Positions 28,312-36,784 of a DNA stretch of 64,000 nucleotides are shown piece after piece. This DNA is from Pseudomonadota bacterium (GTDB lineage: Bacteria > Pseudomonadota > Gammaproteobacteria > Burkholderiales > Burkholderiaceae_F). Both the position numbers and the translations under genes were made by a program. Under the pieces are notes generated by a model. The model did not search any database, was not told where the DNA came from, and worked only from the letters and a program-made list of their open reading frames with translations. The DNA lies in NCBI GenBank assembly GCA_021825945.1, contig JAKAFN010000004.1:62001-126000 (forward strand), written 5' to 3'. How positions within the stretch are numbered: the stretch's first letter is position 1; each line of letters begins with the position of its first letter.

Positions 28312-29122
28312 CTAGGCCGGGGCGGACGGCGGCCTGGAATTCCGGGCTGCGCCCCCGAGGATGCGGAGCGCGAGTTCGCTCCGGCGCCGGACTTCGAGTT
28401 TCCCGAACACGTTCTTGAGGTGGTCTTTGACCGTGAGTTCGCTGATGAATCGCCGCGCCGCGATCTCGCGGTTGGACGATCCGCCGATGGCTAGCGCGGC
28501 AACTTCCTGTTCCCGCCGCGTCAGGCCCAAGCCTACGAGCCTCGCACGGATCTGGTCATGCCACAGAGCGCGGGAGTCCGCCCGCTCGAAGTCCTGCACG
28601 GCGCGTGCGAGATGCGGAAGGACGGTGTTCACGATCGCCATGTCCCGTCCGGAAAAGTCTCGATCCTTTTTCTTCCGGTGCAGCGCGATCCCGGCGATCG
28701 GCCTTCCGCGAACCCCGAGATTGGCGCTCATCTCGTAGAAGATCGGAACCGTCGGCTGGAAGTCCCTCCCCCACTCCGTGTCGGGCAAGTGGGAGGGTGG
28801 CACGTGGTCGGTACGCCGCAGGGACACGTTCGCGGTCGTCCGGTGCAGCCCCCTTTTGCACGAGGGGATGAACCGCGGCGAAATGCTCGAAGAACGACCG
28901 CATCGCGCCATCGTCGACGTGGAATCCGACGGCGCCGTCGCGCCGGAAATGCCCCTGCTCGGCATCCAGCGGCAGGAACACGCCGCTGCGGATGCCGATC
29001 CATCGTTCGAACCGTTCGAATAGCGCGGGAACCATCGCCGCGCGGTCCGGTGCCGAGTAGGCGATGTCGATCCGTTCGAGGACTTTCCGGTAGTCGGCGG
29101 ATGGGATCGGCCGCGTGGTCAC
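28312..29122 (-). pseudogene. LuxR-type transcription regulator, frameshifted (luxR paralogue 1)
   Basis: Two reading frames together match the neighbouring paralogue end to end. The N-terminal part starts at a GTG at 29122 (DYRKVLERIDIAYSAPDR), which overlaps the stop of the upstream paralogue by 4 bases. The C-terminal part (MSANLGVRGRPIAGIALHR, then the LuxR helix-turn-helix REQEVAALAIGGSSNREIA) ends at 28312. They join near 28846-28855, where the coding strand has CAAAAGGGGG; removing one base restores a single frame. This may be a real inactivating insertion, a phase-variable tract or a sequencing error. If intact, the product would be a DNA-binding regulator of about 269 residues with an unknown N-terminal sensing domain. 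Confidence 0.75.
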
Positions 29123-30156
29123 AGGTTTCTCCCCGGGGTTATCGTCGGGTCGATCGCTCCGTTTGGCGATGCAATCCCGAACACGCGGGCCGCGAGTTCG
29201 CTCCGGCGCCGGACCGCGAGCTTTCCGAAAATATTCTTGAGATGGTCCTTGACCGTGGCCTCGCTCAGGAAGAGCTGGTCCGCGACTTCGCGGTTGGAAC
29301 GACCCTGCGCCACGAGCGCCGTGACGTCTATCTCGCGTTCGCTGAGCCCGCAGCGTGTCAGCGCGGCGGAAACCGGTCGCGTAGGCGGGTAGGGTTCGAG
29401 CAGGAAGAATTTGCCGACGGCGTTCCTGTCGACGGGCACGGTGCGCACGCGGTAGGCGCGGCGCCCGCGCCGGAAGTAGGCCGCCGCGGTTCCGTTTCCG
29501 GGATCGGGGATCGATGCGACGTCCGCACCGTGAAGCGCGCGCTTCGCCACCGGGTTCAGGAAGCAGGGTTTGCCCCGCGCATCGGTCATCACCACCCCCA
29601 TCTCCGCGAAAAGGGATTCGTCGGCCAGAAGTTCGCGGCGCTGCAGTGCCCGGGCCAAGTGCGGAAGAAGCCGATTCAGGATGGCGATTTCGCGTGCGCC
29701 GAACACCCGGTCCCGGCGCTGGCGGTGGATGCCCAGGATCCCGACCCGGTCTCCCTGGACTTGCAGCGTCGAAGCGAGGACGTGGAACACGTTCGCGATA
29801 GGCAGAAGAAAATCCTGGGCAAATTCGGTTTCGATCAGATCGGACATCAGATCCGTGTTCCGCGCCACCTGGTTCGGATGGTCTCGGAACCAGCCGCAGG
29901 AAACGAAGGGGTCCTGCGGTGCGTATTGCGCGAGATACGTCAGCAGCGCGCCCTCGGAATTGTTGTGGACCCGGTATCCCTGGAAGCAAAAGTCCCCGGT
30001 CCGCAGGTCGGCGGGCACGAAAATGGCGCTGTAGATGCCGATGGCCTTCCGCAGCTGCTCGCAGAACGCGTCGAACATCGCGCTTCGATCGGACACCGAA
30101 TACACGATGTCGATGGTGTCGAGGATGTTTTTGTAGTCCTTGCTCGACAGACTCAT
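29119..30156 (-). CDS. LuxR-type transcription regulator (luxR paralogue 2)
   Basis: 345 residues from the ATG at 30156 (MSLSSKDYKNILDTIDIVYS). The N-terminal half resembles a small-molecule or PAS/GAF-like sensing domain. The C-terminal GerE/LuxR helix-turn-helix is clear (LSEREIDVTALVAQGRSNREVA, then TVKDHLKNIFGKLAVRRRSEL). There is no receiver domain and no recognisable acyl-homoserine-lactone signature. It precedes the frameshifted paralogue in the same direction, with a GTGA overlap, so the pair arose by tandem duplication and is probably cotranscribed. It diverges from the lipoprotein gene, which it might control. Confidence 0.88.
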   Translation of the reverse strand: MSLSSKDYKNILDTIDIVYSVSDRSAMFDAFCEQLRKAIGIYSAIFVPADLRTGDFCFQGYRVHNNSEGALLTYLAQYAPQDPFVSCGWFRDHPNQVARNTDLMSDLIETEFAQDFLLPIANVFHVLASTLQVQGDRVGILGIHRQRRDRVFGAREIAILNRLLPHLARALQRRELLADESLFAEMGVVMTDARGKPCFLNPVAKRALHGADVASIPDPGNGTAAAYFRRGRRAYRVRTVPVDRNAVGKFFLLEPYPPTRPVSAALTRCGLSEREIDVTALVAQGRSNREVADQLFLSEATVKDHLKNIFGKLAVRRRSELAARVFGIASPNGAIDPTITPGRNL

Positions 30157-30208
30157 GATCGCCGCCAGGATTCCGTAGGGGCGTATGGGCCATCCGCCCC
30201 ATGTTTTC

Positions 30209-30237
30209 AATGTACCCGTTGCGATTCCCGTATGCAA
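30209..30237 (-). promoter_or_regulatory. Sigma70-like promoter for the luxR pair
   Basis: On the minus strand, TTGCAT (30237-30232) and TACATT (30214-30209) are separated by 17 bases, 52 bases before the luxR2 ATG. The surrounding 254-base gap (30157-30410) also contains a small hairpin (30307-30323) and the ribosome site GGAGAAG before the lipoprotein gene. No convincing plus-strand promoter was recognised. Confidence 0.5.
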
Positions 30238-30410
30238 TAGCCGTACGCAACCACGACGCGGAAATCGCAGCGGCGCCTCCACCGACGCCGGACCGGGACA
30301 TGCAAATCCCTCCTTTCGAGGGATGCGACGCAGAAGCCCCGTATCTATATTGAAGACGCATTTGCGGGATCGCCGCAATCACGACGGCGACCCGATCACG
30401 GAGAAGAAAC

Positions 30411-32144
30411 ATGAAATGGATCACGATGCGCAGCGGCGGCGCGGCAGCCGCCTTGGCGATGGCGGCGGTGTTGCAAGGTTGCGGGGGCGGTAGCGGAGGC
30501 GCATCGCCCGCCACGGTGGCGCACTCGACCGTCGGATATTTCGTCGACGCGCCGGTGGCGGGAGCGACATATACGACGTCTTCCGGCCTGACCGGCATCA
30601 CGGGAAGCGATGGTTCGTTCACGTACGACACCGGGGATACGGTCACGTTTACCGTGCTCGGCATCCCCCTCGGAAACGCGGTGAACGTGCCCGGCAATGG
30701 CGTGGTGACTCCGGTGACGATCACGGGCGAGGGATCTCCCGGAAATACCGTTACGACAAACAACGCGCCCATGGCCACCGCGATCGCCCAATTGCTGCAG
30801 ACCCTCGGAGAGGTCGGAAGTTCGTCATCCTCGAATGCCAGCGGTTCGATCGTCCTGCCGAGCGGAACCGCCGCCGCGCCCCTGCAGCAGTCGTTGGCAA
30901 CACTCGATCAGCAAGGCGGCATTTCCGCCGTCGTGAACGGCCTGCAAACGGCATTGTCGAACGCCGGCATCACCGGCGTCACCGTCGTTCCCCCGGCGAC
31001 CGCGGTCACCAACATGAACACCTCGATTCAGGCGGCGGCGTCGGCGGCAGCGAACAGCCAGTACGTGAACAGCACCTGGACCCTGACCGCAAACTCCCCG
31101 GGGAGCGGCGGTGCCACCATCGAACTGCTTGGCAACGGCACGGTGGCCGGAATGGATAACAGCGGCGAGGTGCTCTACGGAACGTGGATCGTCAACGCCG
31201 GCGGATCGATTGCATTCAATCTCGCGTCCGGCGGCGGGGGAACCGCGGCCGGGACGGTACCCGCGCCGGCGGGCGGCAGTACCCCATCGTGCGCGACGTG
31301 CTTGACCGTCACTCCGGGAAGCGGGAGCCCCTTCACCGTGTCGATGCAGGAATCCTCATCAGGCACCCAGAATCCCAATGTCGGGATCTGGTTCGGGACG
31401 TTCACGCCCAACAGCGCCGCCACGGCGAACGGGATGCACGGCGGATCGGCCGCGATGATCGCGGAATCCAATGGGAATGTCGTCGGCACGCTCATCCAGA
31501 CCGGCAGCGGCGGTGGCGGCGGATCGTTCGGCGGCGGAACCTGGACGCCGTCCAGCGGATCGATCACGGTCAATGGAACGACCGGCGGCAGCGGCGGCAA
31601 CTCACTCTGGGTCGTGAGCGGAAACCTCGTCACCGGGACCGGGACGCTCAGCATCAACGGCACCGTCATGGGCACCGTGACCTTCGCGCGCACCGCACCC
31701 GCGGGAGCGTTCGGAGGCGGTGCGGTAACGCTGGCGGCAACGCAATTTCCGTCGTGCACCGCCGCCACGACGATCACGCTGCCGACGACCGGAACCGGCA
31801 CCTTCACGACGACGCTCTCGGGTGTGCAACAGACCTGTGACTTGCCGGTCGCATTTTCCCAGAACGGCGCATCGGTCATCATGGGGGGAGGAGCCTGTTC
31901 CGGAGCGAACAATACCTACGCCGGCAACGGCCCGATGACCGGAACCTGGTCCGGGTGCCTCAACGGATCGACGCTGACGGTTTCCCAAAACTACACCCTG
32001 GGCGCGACCAATGCGCAGGCCGAGATGACGTGTACCGCAGGAAGCAGCGGCCTGAGCAATTGCACCATCTCCGGAACGGTACCGGCGCCGAGCGGAAGCA
32101 CCAACTACACAGCCAGCCCGGTCAGCGGAAATGGAAGCGTGTAG
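30411..32144 (+). CDS. Large Gly/Thr/Ser-rich surface lipoprotein of unknown function
   Basis: 577 residues. A lipoprotein signal peptide ends in lipobox LQGC (21-24), followed by a Gly/Ser linker, so the mature protein is lipid-anchored and probably outer-membrane or surface. Residues about 38-95 (STVGYFVDAPVAGATYTTSS, then a DGSFTYDTGDTVTF strand) resemble a carboxypeptidase-regulatory-like beta-sandwich common at the start of proteobacterial lipoproteins. The remainder is low-charge, rich in Gly, Thr, Ser and Asn, with several Gly runs and paired Cys (CATC, CTAATT, CDLP, CSGANN). GGAGAAG precedes the ATG, and a strong terminator follows 66 bases after the stop. Adhesin or matrix roles are possible but unsupported. 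Confidence 0.8.
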   Translation: MKWITMRSGGAAAALAMAAVLQGCGGGSGGASPATVAHSTVGYFVDAPVAGATYTTSSGLTGITGSDGSFTYDTGDTVTFTVLGIPLGNAVNVPGNGVVTPVTITGEGSPGNTVTTNNAPMATAIAQLLQTLGEVGSSSSSNASGSIVLPSGTAAAPLQQSLATLDQQGGISAVVNGLQTALSNAGITGVTVVPPATAVTNMNTSIQAAASAAANSQYVNSTWTLTANSPGSGGATIELLGNGTVAGMDNSGEVLYGTWIVNAGGSIAFNLASGGGGTAAGTVPAPAGGSTPSCATCLTVTPGSGSPFTVSMQESSSGTQNPNVGIWFGTFTPNSAATANGMHGGSAAMIAESNGNVVGTLIQTGSGGGGGSFGGGTWTPSSGSITVNGTTGGSGGNSLWVVSGNLVTGTGTLSINGTVMGTVTFARTAPAGAFGGGAVTLAATQFPSCTAATTITLPTTGTGTFTTTLSGVQQTCDLPVAFSQNGASVIMGGGACSGANNTYAGNGPMTGTWSGCLNGSTLTVSQNYTLGATNAQAEMTCTAGSSGLSNCTISGTVPAPSGSTNYTASPVSGNGSV

Positions 32145-32210
32145 GCGAGCGGCAATGTAACCAACGCCGGTTTACCCACCAATAATCGTTTCGGGATGGT
32201 GCTGCTGACA

Positions 32211-32253
32211 AAACCGCCGGTGGGGCTTCCAATCCCCCACCGGCGGTTTTTCT
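32211..32253 (+). terminator. Strong intrinsic terminator after the lipoprotein gene
   Basis: A 15-bp stem (AAACCGCCGGTGGGG at 32211-32225 with CCCCACCGGCGGTTT at 32235-32249) and a 9-base loop are followed by a T-run. The A-run on the left arm makes it usable from the opposite strand too, for the converging HDOD gene that ends at 32328. Confidence 0.92.
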
Positions 32254-32327
32254 CTGGATTGCCGCGGCCCGACCACGGCCGATCCCGACGACCGCGCGGC
32301 CGCAAGGCCCTTCCTTCGCGCCGCCGC

Positions 32328-33548
32328 CTAGATTTCTCCGTCGAGCAGCTGCGCGGCGGCCAGTGACTTGAGCAAGGCATCGTTGCAGGCCGCGATCGGG
32401 ATCGCGAGGTATTCCGCCTGCCTCCGCACCATGATCGGATCGCTGCGTTCGATGGCCTCGATGAGCGTCAGGTACGGACCATACGGTCCGGTTCGGTGCA
32501 AGATCGCTTCGACGATGGCCTCGGACAGGGAGATCAGTTCGAACAGCCGGTCGAACGGAGCGCCGGTGATGTGGTCGAGGAGCGAAAACGCACCCGTGAT
32601 GAACAGTTCGTCCCGGACCTCCGCGCCATGATTGGCATTCGCGCCGATGGTTTCGAGAAAGATCCCGCGGCGGATGGACGCATGCATCAGCGGCAATGCG
32701 TTGGCCTCCCGCGACGCCGTCGCCAATAGCAGCGACAACCAGCGATTGAGCTTCTTGTACCCCAGCATCATCACCGCATGCTGGAACGAGGTGATCTGCA
32801 CGGGCAGGTTGAACGCCGCCGAGTTGACCAGCCGCAGCAGCTTGAATGCCAGCGCCGGATCGCGTCGCAGGGTTAGTTCGATCTTCTGCAGATCGGCGTC
32901 ATCGCGCACCAGGCGCAGCAACTCCAGCACCACCGCCTGCTCGGCCTGCAAGGGCCGAACCGCAGACACGGCCGGGTCCTCGATCGGCCAGCCCACGCAG
33001 GCCACCGCGTCGCGCTCGAAGGCCGCAATCGCATCGGCGACCGTCTGCACCCCGGTGATGACATAGGGCAAGTGCCGCACCGCACCGGCCGGCGCGGGCA
33101 TCACCCGCCGGCGGTCCTCGCTCACGTGGATGATCGCGAACTCGAAGCAAGACAGCAGCGCCGGCGGCAAGGGCACCTCCGGGCGCCCCCGCAGCGCCAG
33201 TCGTTTGCCGTCGCGGAACAGAGCCTGTGTGATCCCCTGCGTCTGAGGATCGACCAGCCGGTTGGCCGGAATCTCCAGCAGGGCGTTGCGCGGCGCCTTC
33301 CAGTCCAGTACCGACTCATCGAATTCGGCATCGAGCGGCGCCACCAGCACCGGCTGCACCGCCTCGGACCAGATCGAATTGACGGCGTCCAGCACGCGCC
33401 CGATCGGGGGCCGCTGCGCCGGATTGATCGCCAGCATGGTCAGGCGGGTACCCATGGCGCGCCGCTTCTTGTCGATCAGCGGGGCATAACAGATACACAC
33501 CGAACCCAGCAGATCGCCGGGAATCCAAGTTTTTTCCGGAAGGTTCAT
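32328..33548 (-). CDS. HDOD-domain signalling protein with degenerate EAL-like N-terminus
   Basis: 406 residues from the ATG at 33548. The N-terminal half looks like a decayed EAL domain of the YuxH type (ALLEIPANRLVDPQTQG, PPALLSCFEFAIIHV) without the catalytic E-A-L. The C-terminal half (about 195-400) is an HDOD domain (LTLRRDPALAFKLLRLVNSA, FQHAVMMLGYKKLNRWLSLLL). Such proteins lack phosphodiesterase activity and act as signalling scaffolds, often in c-di-GMP or chemotaxis circuits. It stands alone, divergent from nnrD. Confidence 0.88.
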   Translation of the reverse strand: MNLPEKTWIPGDLLGSVCICYAPLIDKKRRAMGTRLTMLAINPAQRPPIGRVLDAVNSIWSEAVQPVLVAPLDAEFDESVLDWKAPRNALLEIPANRLVDPQTQGITQALFRDGKRLALRGRPEVPLPPALLSCFEFAIIHVSEDRRRVMPAPAGAVRHLPYVITGVQTVADAIAAFERDAVACVGWPIEDPAVSAVRPLQAEQAVVLELLRLVRDDADLQKIELTLRRDPALAFKLLRLVNSAAFNLPVQITSFQHAVMMLGYKKLNRWLSLLLATASREANALPLMHASIRRGIFLETIGANANHGAEVRDELFITGAFSLLDHITGAPFDRLFELISLSEAIVEAILHRTGPYGPYLTLIEAIERSDPIMVRRQAEYLAIPIAACNDALLKSLAAAQLLDGEI

Positions 33549-33691
33549 CGATTCATCACCGCGATAGCACGCGCACTTCGCTGGGAAGTCTATTGTCTCG
33601 ACCGGAAATCGGGTCTCCGGAAGTATGTGGCGAGGCACTCCGAATTCCCGGGATCGGTGTACCGTTGCACCGGAATCTGCTGACACGCCTG

Positions 33692-34519
33692 ATGCACAAC
33701 GACCCCACTCTGTTCCCGAGCTTGCTTGCCCCACGCCGATGGGATGCCCACAAGGGCGACTTCGGCGCCGTCGGGGTCATCGGGGGAAGCCGCAGCATGG
33801 TCGGCGCCGTGATTCTGGCGGCGCGTGCGGCCTTGCGGATCGGTGCCGGCCGGGTCTACGCCGACTGCCTCGGCGACCCCGAACTACGATTCGATCCGCT
33901 GCAGCCGGAGTTGATGTTGCGTCCCGCCAAGGACTTTCCGGACGGCATCGATGCCCTGGTCGTCGGCTGCGGACTGGGTGGCGATGCGGAGGGCGTCGGC
34001 GCGCTCGCACGCGCGATCGACGACCGCAACGCCGCCCTCGTGCTCGATGCCGGCGCACTGACGATCCTTGCCGCGGATCCCACCCTGACGCGGACGCTTG
34101 CGGCCCGCGCGGCGGTCCAGGTCATCACGCCCCACCCCGGCGAGGCGGCCCGGCTGTTGGGGTGCGACACCGCCGCCGTGCAGGCGGACCGGCCGGCAAG
34201 CGCGCGGAAACTGGCACAACGGTTTTCGACCATCACGGTATTGAAGGGGTCCGGCACGGTGATCGCCGAGCCCGCCGGGGCGTGCTGGATCAACCCGACC
34301 GGTGGTCCGGCGCTGGCCAGCGCGGGGACCGGCGACGCGTTGGCCGGAATGATCGGTGGCCTGCTGGCACAGGGGTATCCTGCGCTCGACGCCGTGCGCG
34401 GCGCAGTGTGGCTGCATGGGCGTGCCGCCGATGTGCACGGCGCCGACCGCGGCCTCACCGCCTCGGAAATCGCGCCGCTGGCCTTGCGGGCATGGGACGC
34501 CCTGCGAAACATGACGTGA
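33692..34519 (+). CDS. nnrD: ADP-dependent NAD(P)H-hydrate dehydratase
   Basis: 275 residues from the ATG at 33692 (MHNDPTLFPSLL); an in-frame TTG at 33593 would add 33 unconserved residues. NnrD repairs hydrated NAD(P)H using ADP. Ribokinase-like family motifs are visible: DAHKGDFGAVGVIGGS, VITPHPGEAARLLG, VLKGSGTVIA and GTGDALAGMIGGLLAQG. The epimerase NnrE, often fused in other bacteria, is not attached or nearby. Confidence 0.92.
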   Translation: MHNDPTLFPSLLAPRRWDAHKGDFGAVGVIGGSRSMVGAVILAARAALRIGAGRVYADCLGDPELRFDPLQPELMLRPAKDFPDGIDALVVGCGLGGDAEGVGALARAIDDRNAALVLDAGALTILAADPTLTRTLAARAAVQVITPHPGEAARLLGCDTAAVQADRPASARKLAQRFSTITVLKGSGTVIAEPAGACWINPTGGPALASAGTGDALAGMIGGLLAQGYPALDAVRGAVWLHGRAADVHGADRGLTASEIAPLALRAWDALRNMT

Positions 34520-34638
34520 CCGCGTAGCCGAATTGCGGTCGGCGCGGCGCATCGGGTTCCTGGACGGCGTGTCGAGGATGAGCGCAGATAATACCCTCCC
34601 GGTACGGCTGCAGTCCCGACGCGGACACCCTCGCCCCG

Positions 34639-34663
34639 CCCTCTCCCGCACGCGGGAGAAGGA
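34639..34663. repeat. Intergenic palindrome of the CCCTCTCCCGC family, copy 4
   Basis: CCCTCTCCCGC and GCGGGAGAAGG face each other with a two-base loop in the 201-base gap between convergent nnrD and ppiD. The core 8 bp are perfect. Nothing else was recognised in the gap. Confidence 0.75.
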
Positions 34664-34720
34664 GATTCCCCTGCAAGCGCACGGGGGAGACGAAATGCCG
34701 CTGGCGCCCTGCCGTGCCGT

Positions 34721-36634
34721 CTATCGGCCGGACGCGCCTCCAGGCAGCAGGTCCGTACGGAGGATCTTCACGCCGAATCGGTCGCGCAGACCTTGCACGT
34801 AGGCCTCGGCCTCGGCTTCCCCCATCCCCGCCATCCATTGGCGCACGCGCCGCGCCTGCGCCCGCGCATCTCCGGGAGAGACGTCCGACTCGGCCAACAC
34901 ATGGACCACGGCATAGGAGCCATCTGCCGCGGTCACGCCGACGTAGGTCGGCAGACTGCTCGCCGGCACGTTCATGATGGTGTCGACCGCCGCGCCGGAC
35001 AGCTCGTCCTGCGTCCCCCGCCCCACGTCCCGCGGCTCTCCGAAGCCGTGATCGTCCGGATGGGCACGCAGCGCGGCCAGGCGCGCTTCACCCGCTTGCC
35101 GCGCGAGCTTGGCCGCCGCAGCCTGCCGCAACCGGGTTTCGATCTCGGCCCGCACCGCATCCAAGGGCTGCGCCGCCGCCGGGACGACCTGCATCACGTG
35201 GACGGACACCAGGGTGTCGTTGCCGACGTCGACCGCCTTCGTGTTGTGGTGATCGTCGACGGAGTCGGGCGCAAACGTCGCCGCCAGCACCGCCGGCGTG
35301 AAAATCGCGGCCAATTCCGGCTGCGTGACGCCATTGCGCGGCAGGACGTCGAGCGTATGGAGCGGCAGATGGAACTTGGCGGCCGCGGCGCGCAGGTCAT
35401 CGGGATTCTCGTAGACGAAATCGGAGAACTGCTCGGCTTCGGTGGCGAAGCGCTTGGCCGCGGCCTCCTTGCGCATCCGGGCTTCGATCGCCGCGCGAAC
35501 CGCCTCGAACGGCTTGGCCTGCGCGCCCCGGACCCCGGTGACGCGAATGAGGTGATACCCGAACGGCGTCTCGACGATGCCGCTGGTCTCCCCTTCCTTC
35601 AGCGAAAACGCCGCGGCATCGAACGGCTTGGGCATCACCCCATGGCCGAACCAGCCGAGATCGCCGCCCTTCGCCGCCGACACCGGATCCTGCGAATATT
35701 TGCGCGCCAGCGCCGCAAACTCGCCCGGATGCGTACGGAGCGCCTGCAACACCGTCTCGGCAAGGCGGTGGGCCTTGCGCTTTTCCGCCGCCGACGCGCC
35801 CGGCCGTACCGCGATGAGGATATGGCTGGCACGAACCTGCTCGGTCGCACCCCAGCGCGCCTTGTTCGCGTCGTACTCGGCGCGCAGCTGGGCGTCCGGA
35901 ATCTGGATCCCGGCGGCGAGATCGGCAAGACTCAGCACCAGGTACTGCACCTTGGCGTGCTCGGGGCTGCGATACGCATCTCGGTTCGCATCGTAGGCCG
36001 CCTTGACGTCGGCATCGGAAATCCGAACCTCGGGAAGATACGCATCCGGCCGGAATGATAGAACACGGATCTTCCTACGCTGATCCGCCAGCGCGAACAA
36101 CCGCTTGGATACCGTCATGGGCAGGAACGCGCTGCCCGCCACCCCCGACTCCAGCACCTGTCGGTCGATGTCGGTACGCAAGCGCGTCTCGAAATCCCGC
36201 TCCTCATAGCCACGCGCGGTGAGCATCCGGCGGTAGAGCACGTAATCGAAGCGGCCGTTGCGCTGGAACTCCGGGATCGACGCGATGGCATCGCGCAAGC
36301 GGGCATCGGTGACGACCAGATGCGCCTTCGCCGCCTCATGGTCCAGCGCCTTGTCGGACAGCAATTCATCGAGGGCCGCAGCGCGAACCTCGGGCGTGTC
36401 GAGCATGTCCGGGTTGACGTTGGGCAGCATCGCCGCCATGCGCGCAATACGGTTGCGCACGGCAAAATCGAGTTCGGACTGGGAAATCACCTCGCCGCCC
36501 ACCTTCGCCACACCATCGCCCTGGCCGAAGTACTGGGTAAAGCCGTAGATGCCGGAAAAGATGAACGGGACGAATGCGGCCACCGTCAGAATGGGTAAGA
36601 GCCAGTTTCGATGGCGACGAACGGTTTCAAACAT
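34721..36634 (-). CDS. ppiD: Membrane-anchored periplasmic chaperone PpiD (SurA_N and parvulin domains)
   Basis: 637 residues from the ATG at 36634 ([16 protein letters not shown]). One transmembrane helix (about 11-33) anchors a large periplasmic region: a SurA_N-type chaperone domain ([20 protein letters not shown] onward), a parvulin domain (about 265-360, ASHILIAV to GWFGHGVM and GYHLIRVTG), and a C-terminal chaperone segment. PpiD works at the SecYEG exit on newly exported proteins. Its location beside hupB, lon and clpXP is the conserved order, here interrupted by a diguanylate cyclase gene and tRNAs. Confidence 0.95.
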   Translation of the reverse strand: MFETVRRHRNWLLPILTVAAFVPFIFSGIYGFTQYFGQGDGVAKVGGEVISQSELDFAVRNRIARMAAMLPNVNPDMLDTPEVRAAALDELLSDKALDHEAAKAHLVVTDARLRDAIASIPEFQRNGRFDYVLYRRMLTARGYEERDFETRLRTDIDRQVLESGVAGSAFLPMTVSKRLFALADQRRKIRVLSFRPDAYLPEVRISDADVKAAYDANRDAYRSPEHAKVQYLVLSLADLAAGIQIPDAQLRAEYDANKARWGATEQVRASHILIAVRPGASAAEKRKAHRLAETVLQALRTHPGEFAALARKYSQDPVSAAKGGDLGWFGHGVMPKPFDAAAFSLKEGETSGIVETPFGYHLIRVTGVRGAQAKPFEAVRAAIEARMRKEAAAKRFATEAEQFSDFVYENPDDLRAAAAKFHLPLHTLDVLPRNGVTQPELAAIFTPAVLAATFAPDSVDDHHNTKAVDVGNDTLVSVHVMQVVPAAAQPLDAVRAEIETRLRQAAAAKLARQAGEARLAALRAHPDDHGFGEPRDVGRGTQDELSGAAVDTIMNVPASSLPTYVGVTAADGSYAVVHVLAESDVSPGDARAQARRVRQWMAGMGEAEAEAYVQGLRDRFGVKILRTDLLPGGASGR

Positions 36635-36784
36635 GGGGTAGCCGTGCAAGGATGCCGCCAGCGCCGCCCCCGATTCCGATGCTCCGGGAACGCTACGCCG
36701 TCGGTGCGTGTCGACAAAAGACCGCCATGTTACCGGCTTTTCCGGACTCCGCGCCCGCGGTGGGCCGTCGATCCGGCTTCGCGA

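Noticed and set aside
28840..28865. Programmed -1 ribosomal frameshifting at A-AAG-GGG to join the two halves of the LuxR gene
   Set aside because: The heptamer is present, but a -1 shift leads into the wrong frame. The two halves need a +1 (or -2) change, better explained by an inserted base or a sequence error.
29119..30156. Acyl-homoserine-lactone quorum-sensing receptor
   Set aside because: The C-terminal helix-turn-helix is LuxR-type, but the N-terminal domain does not show the conserved Trp/Tyr/Asp pattern of the autoinducer-binding domain, and no luxI-type synthase is present.
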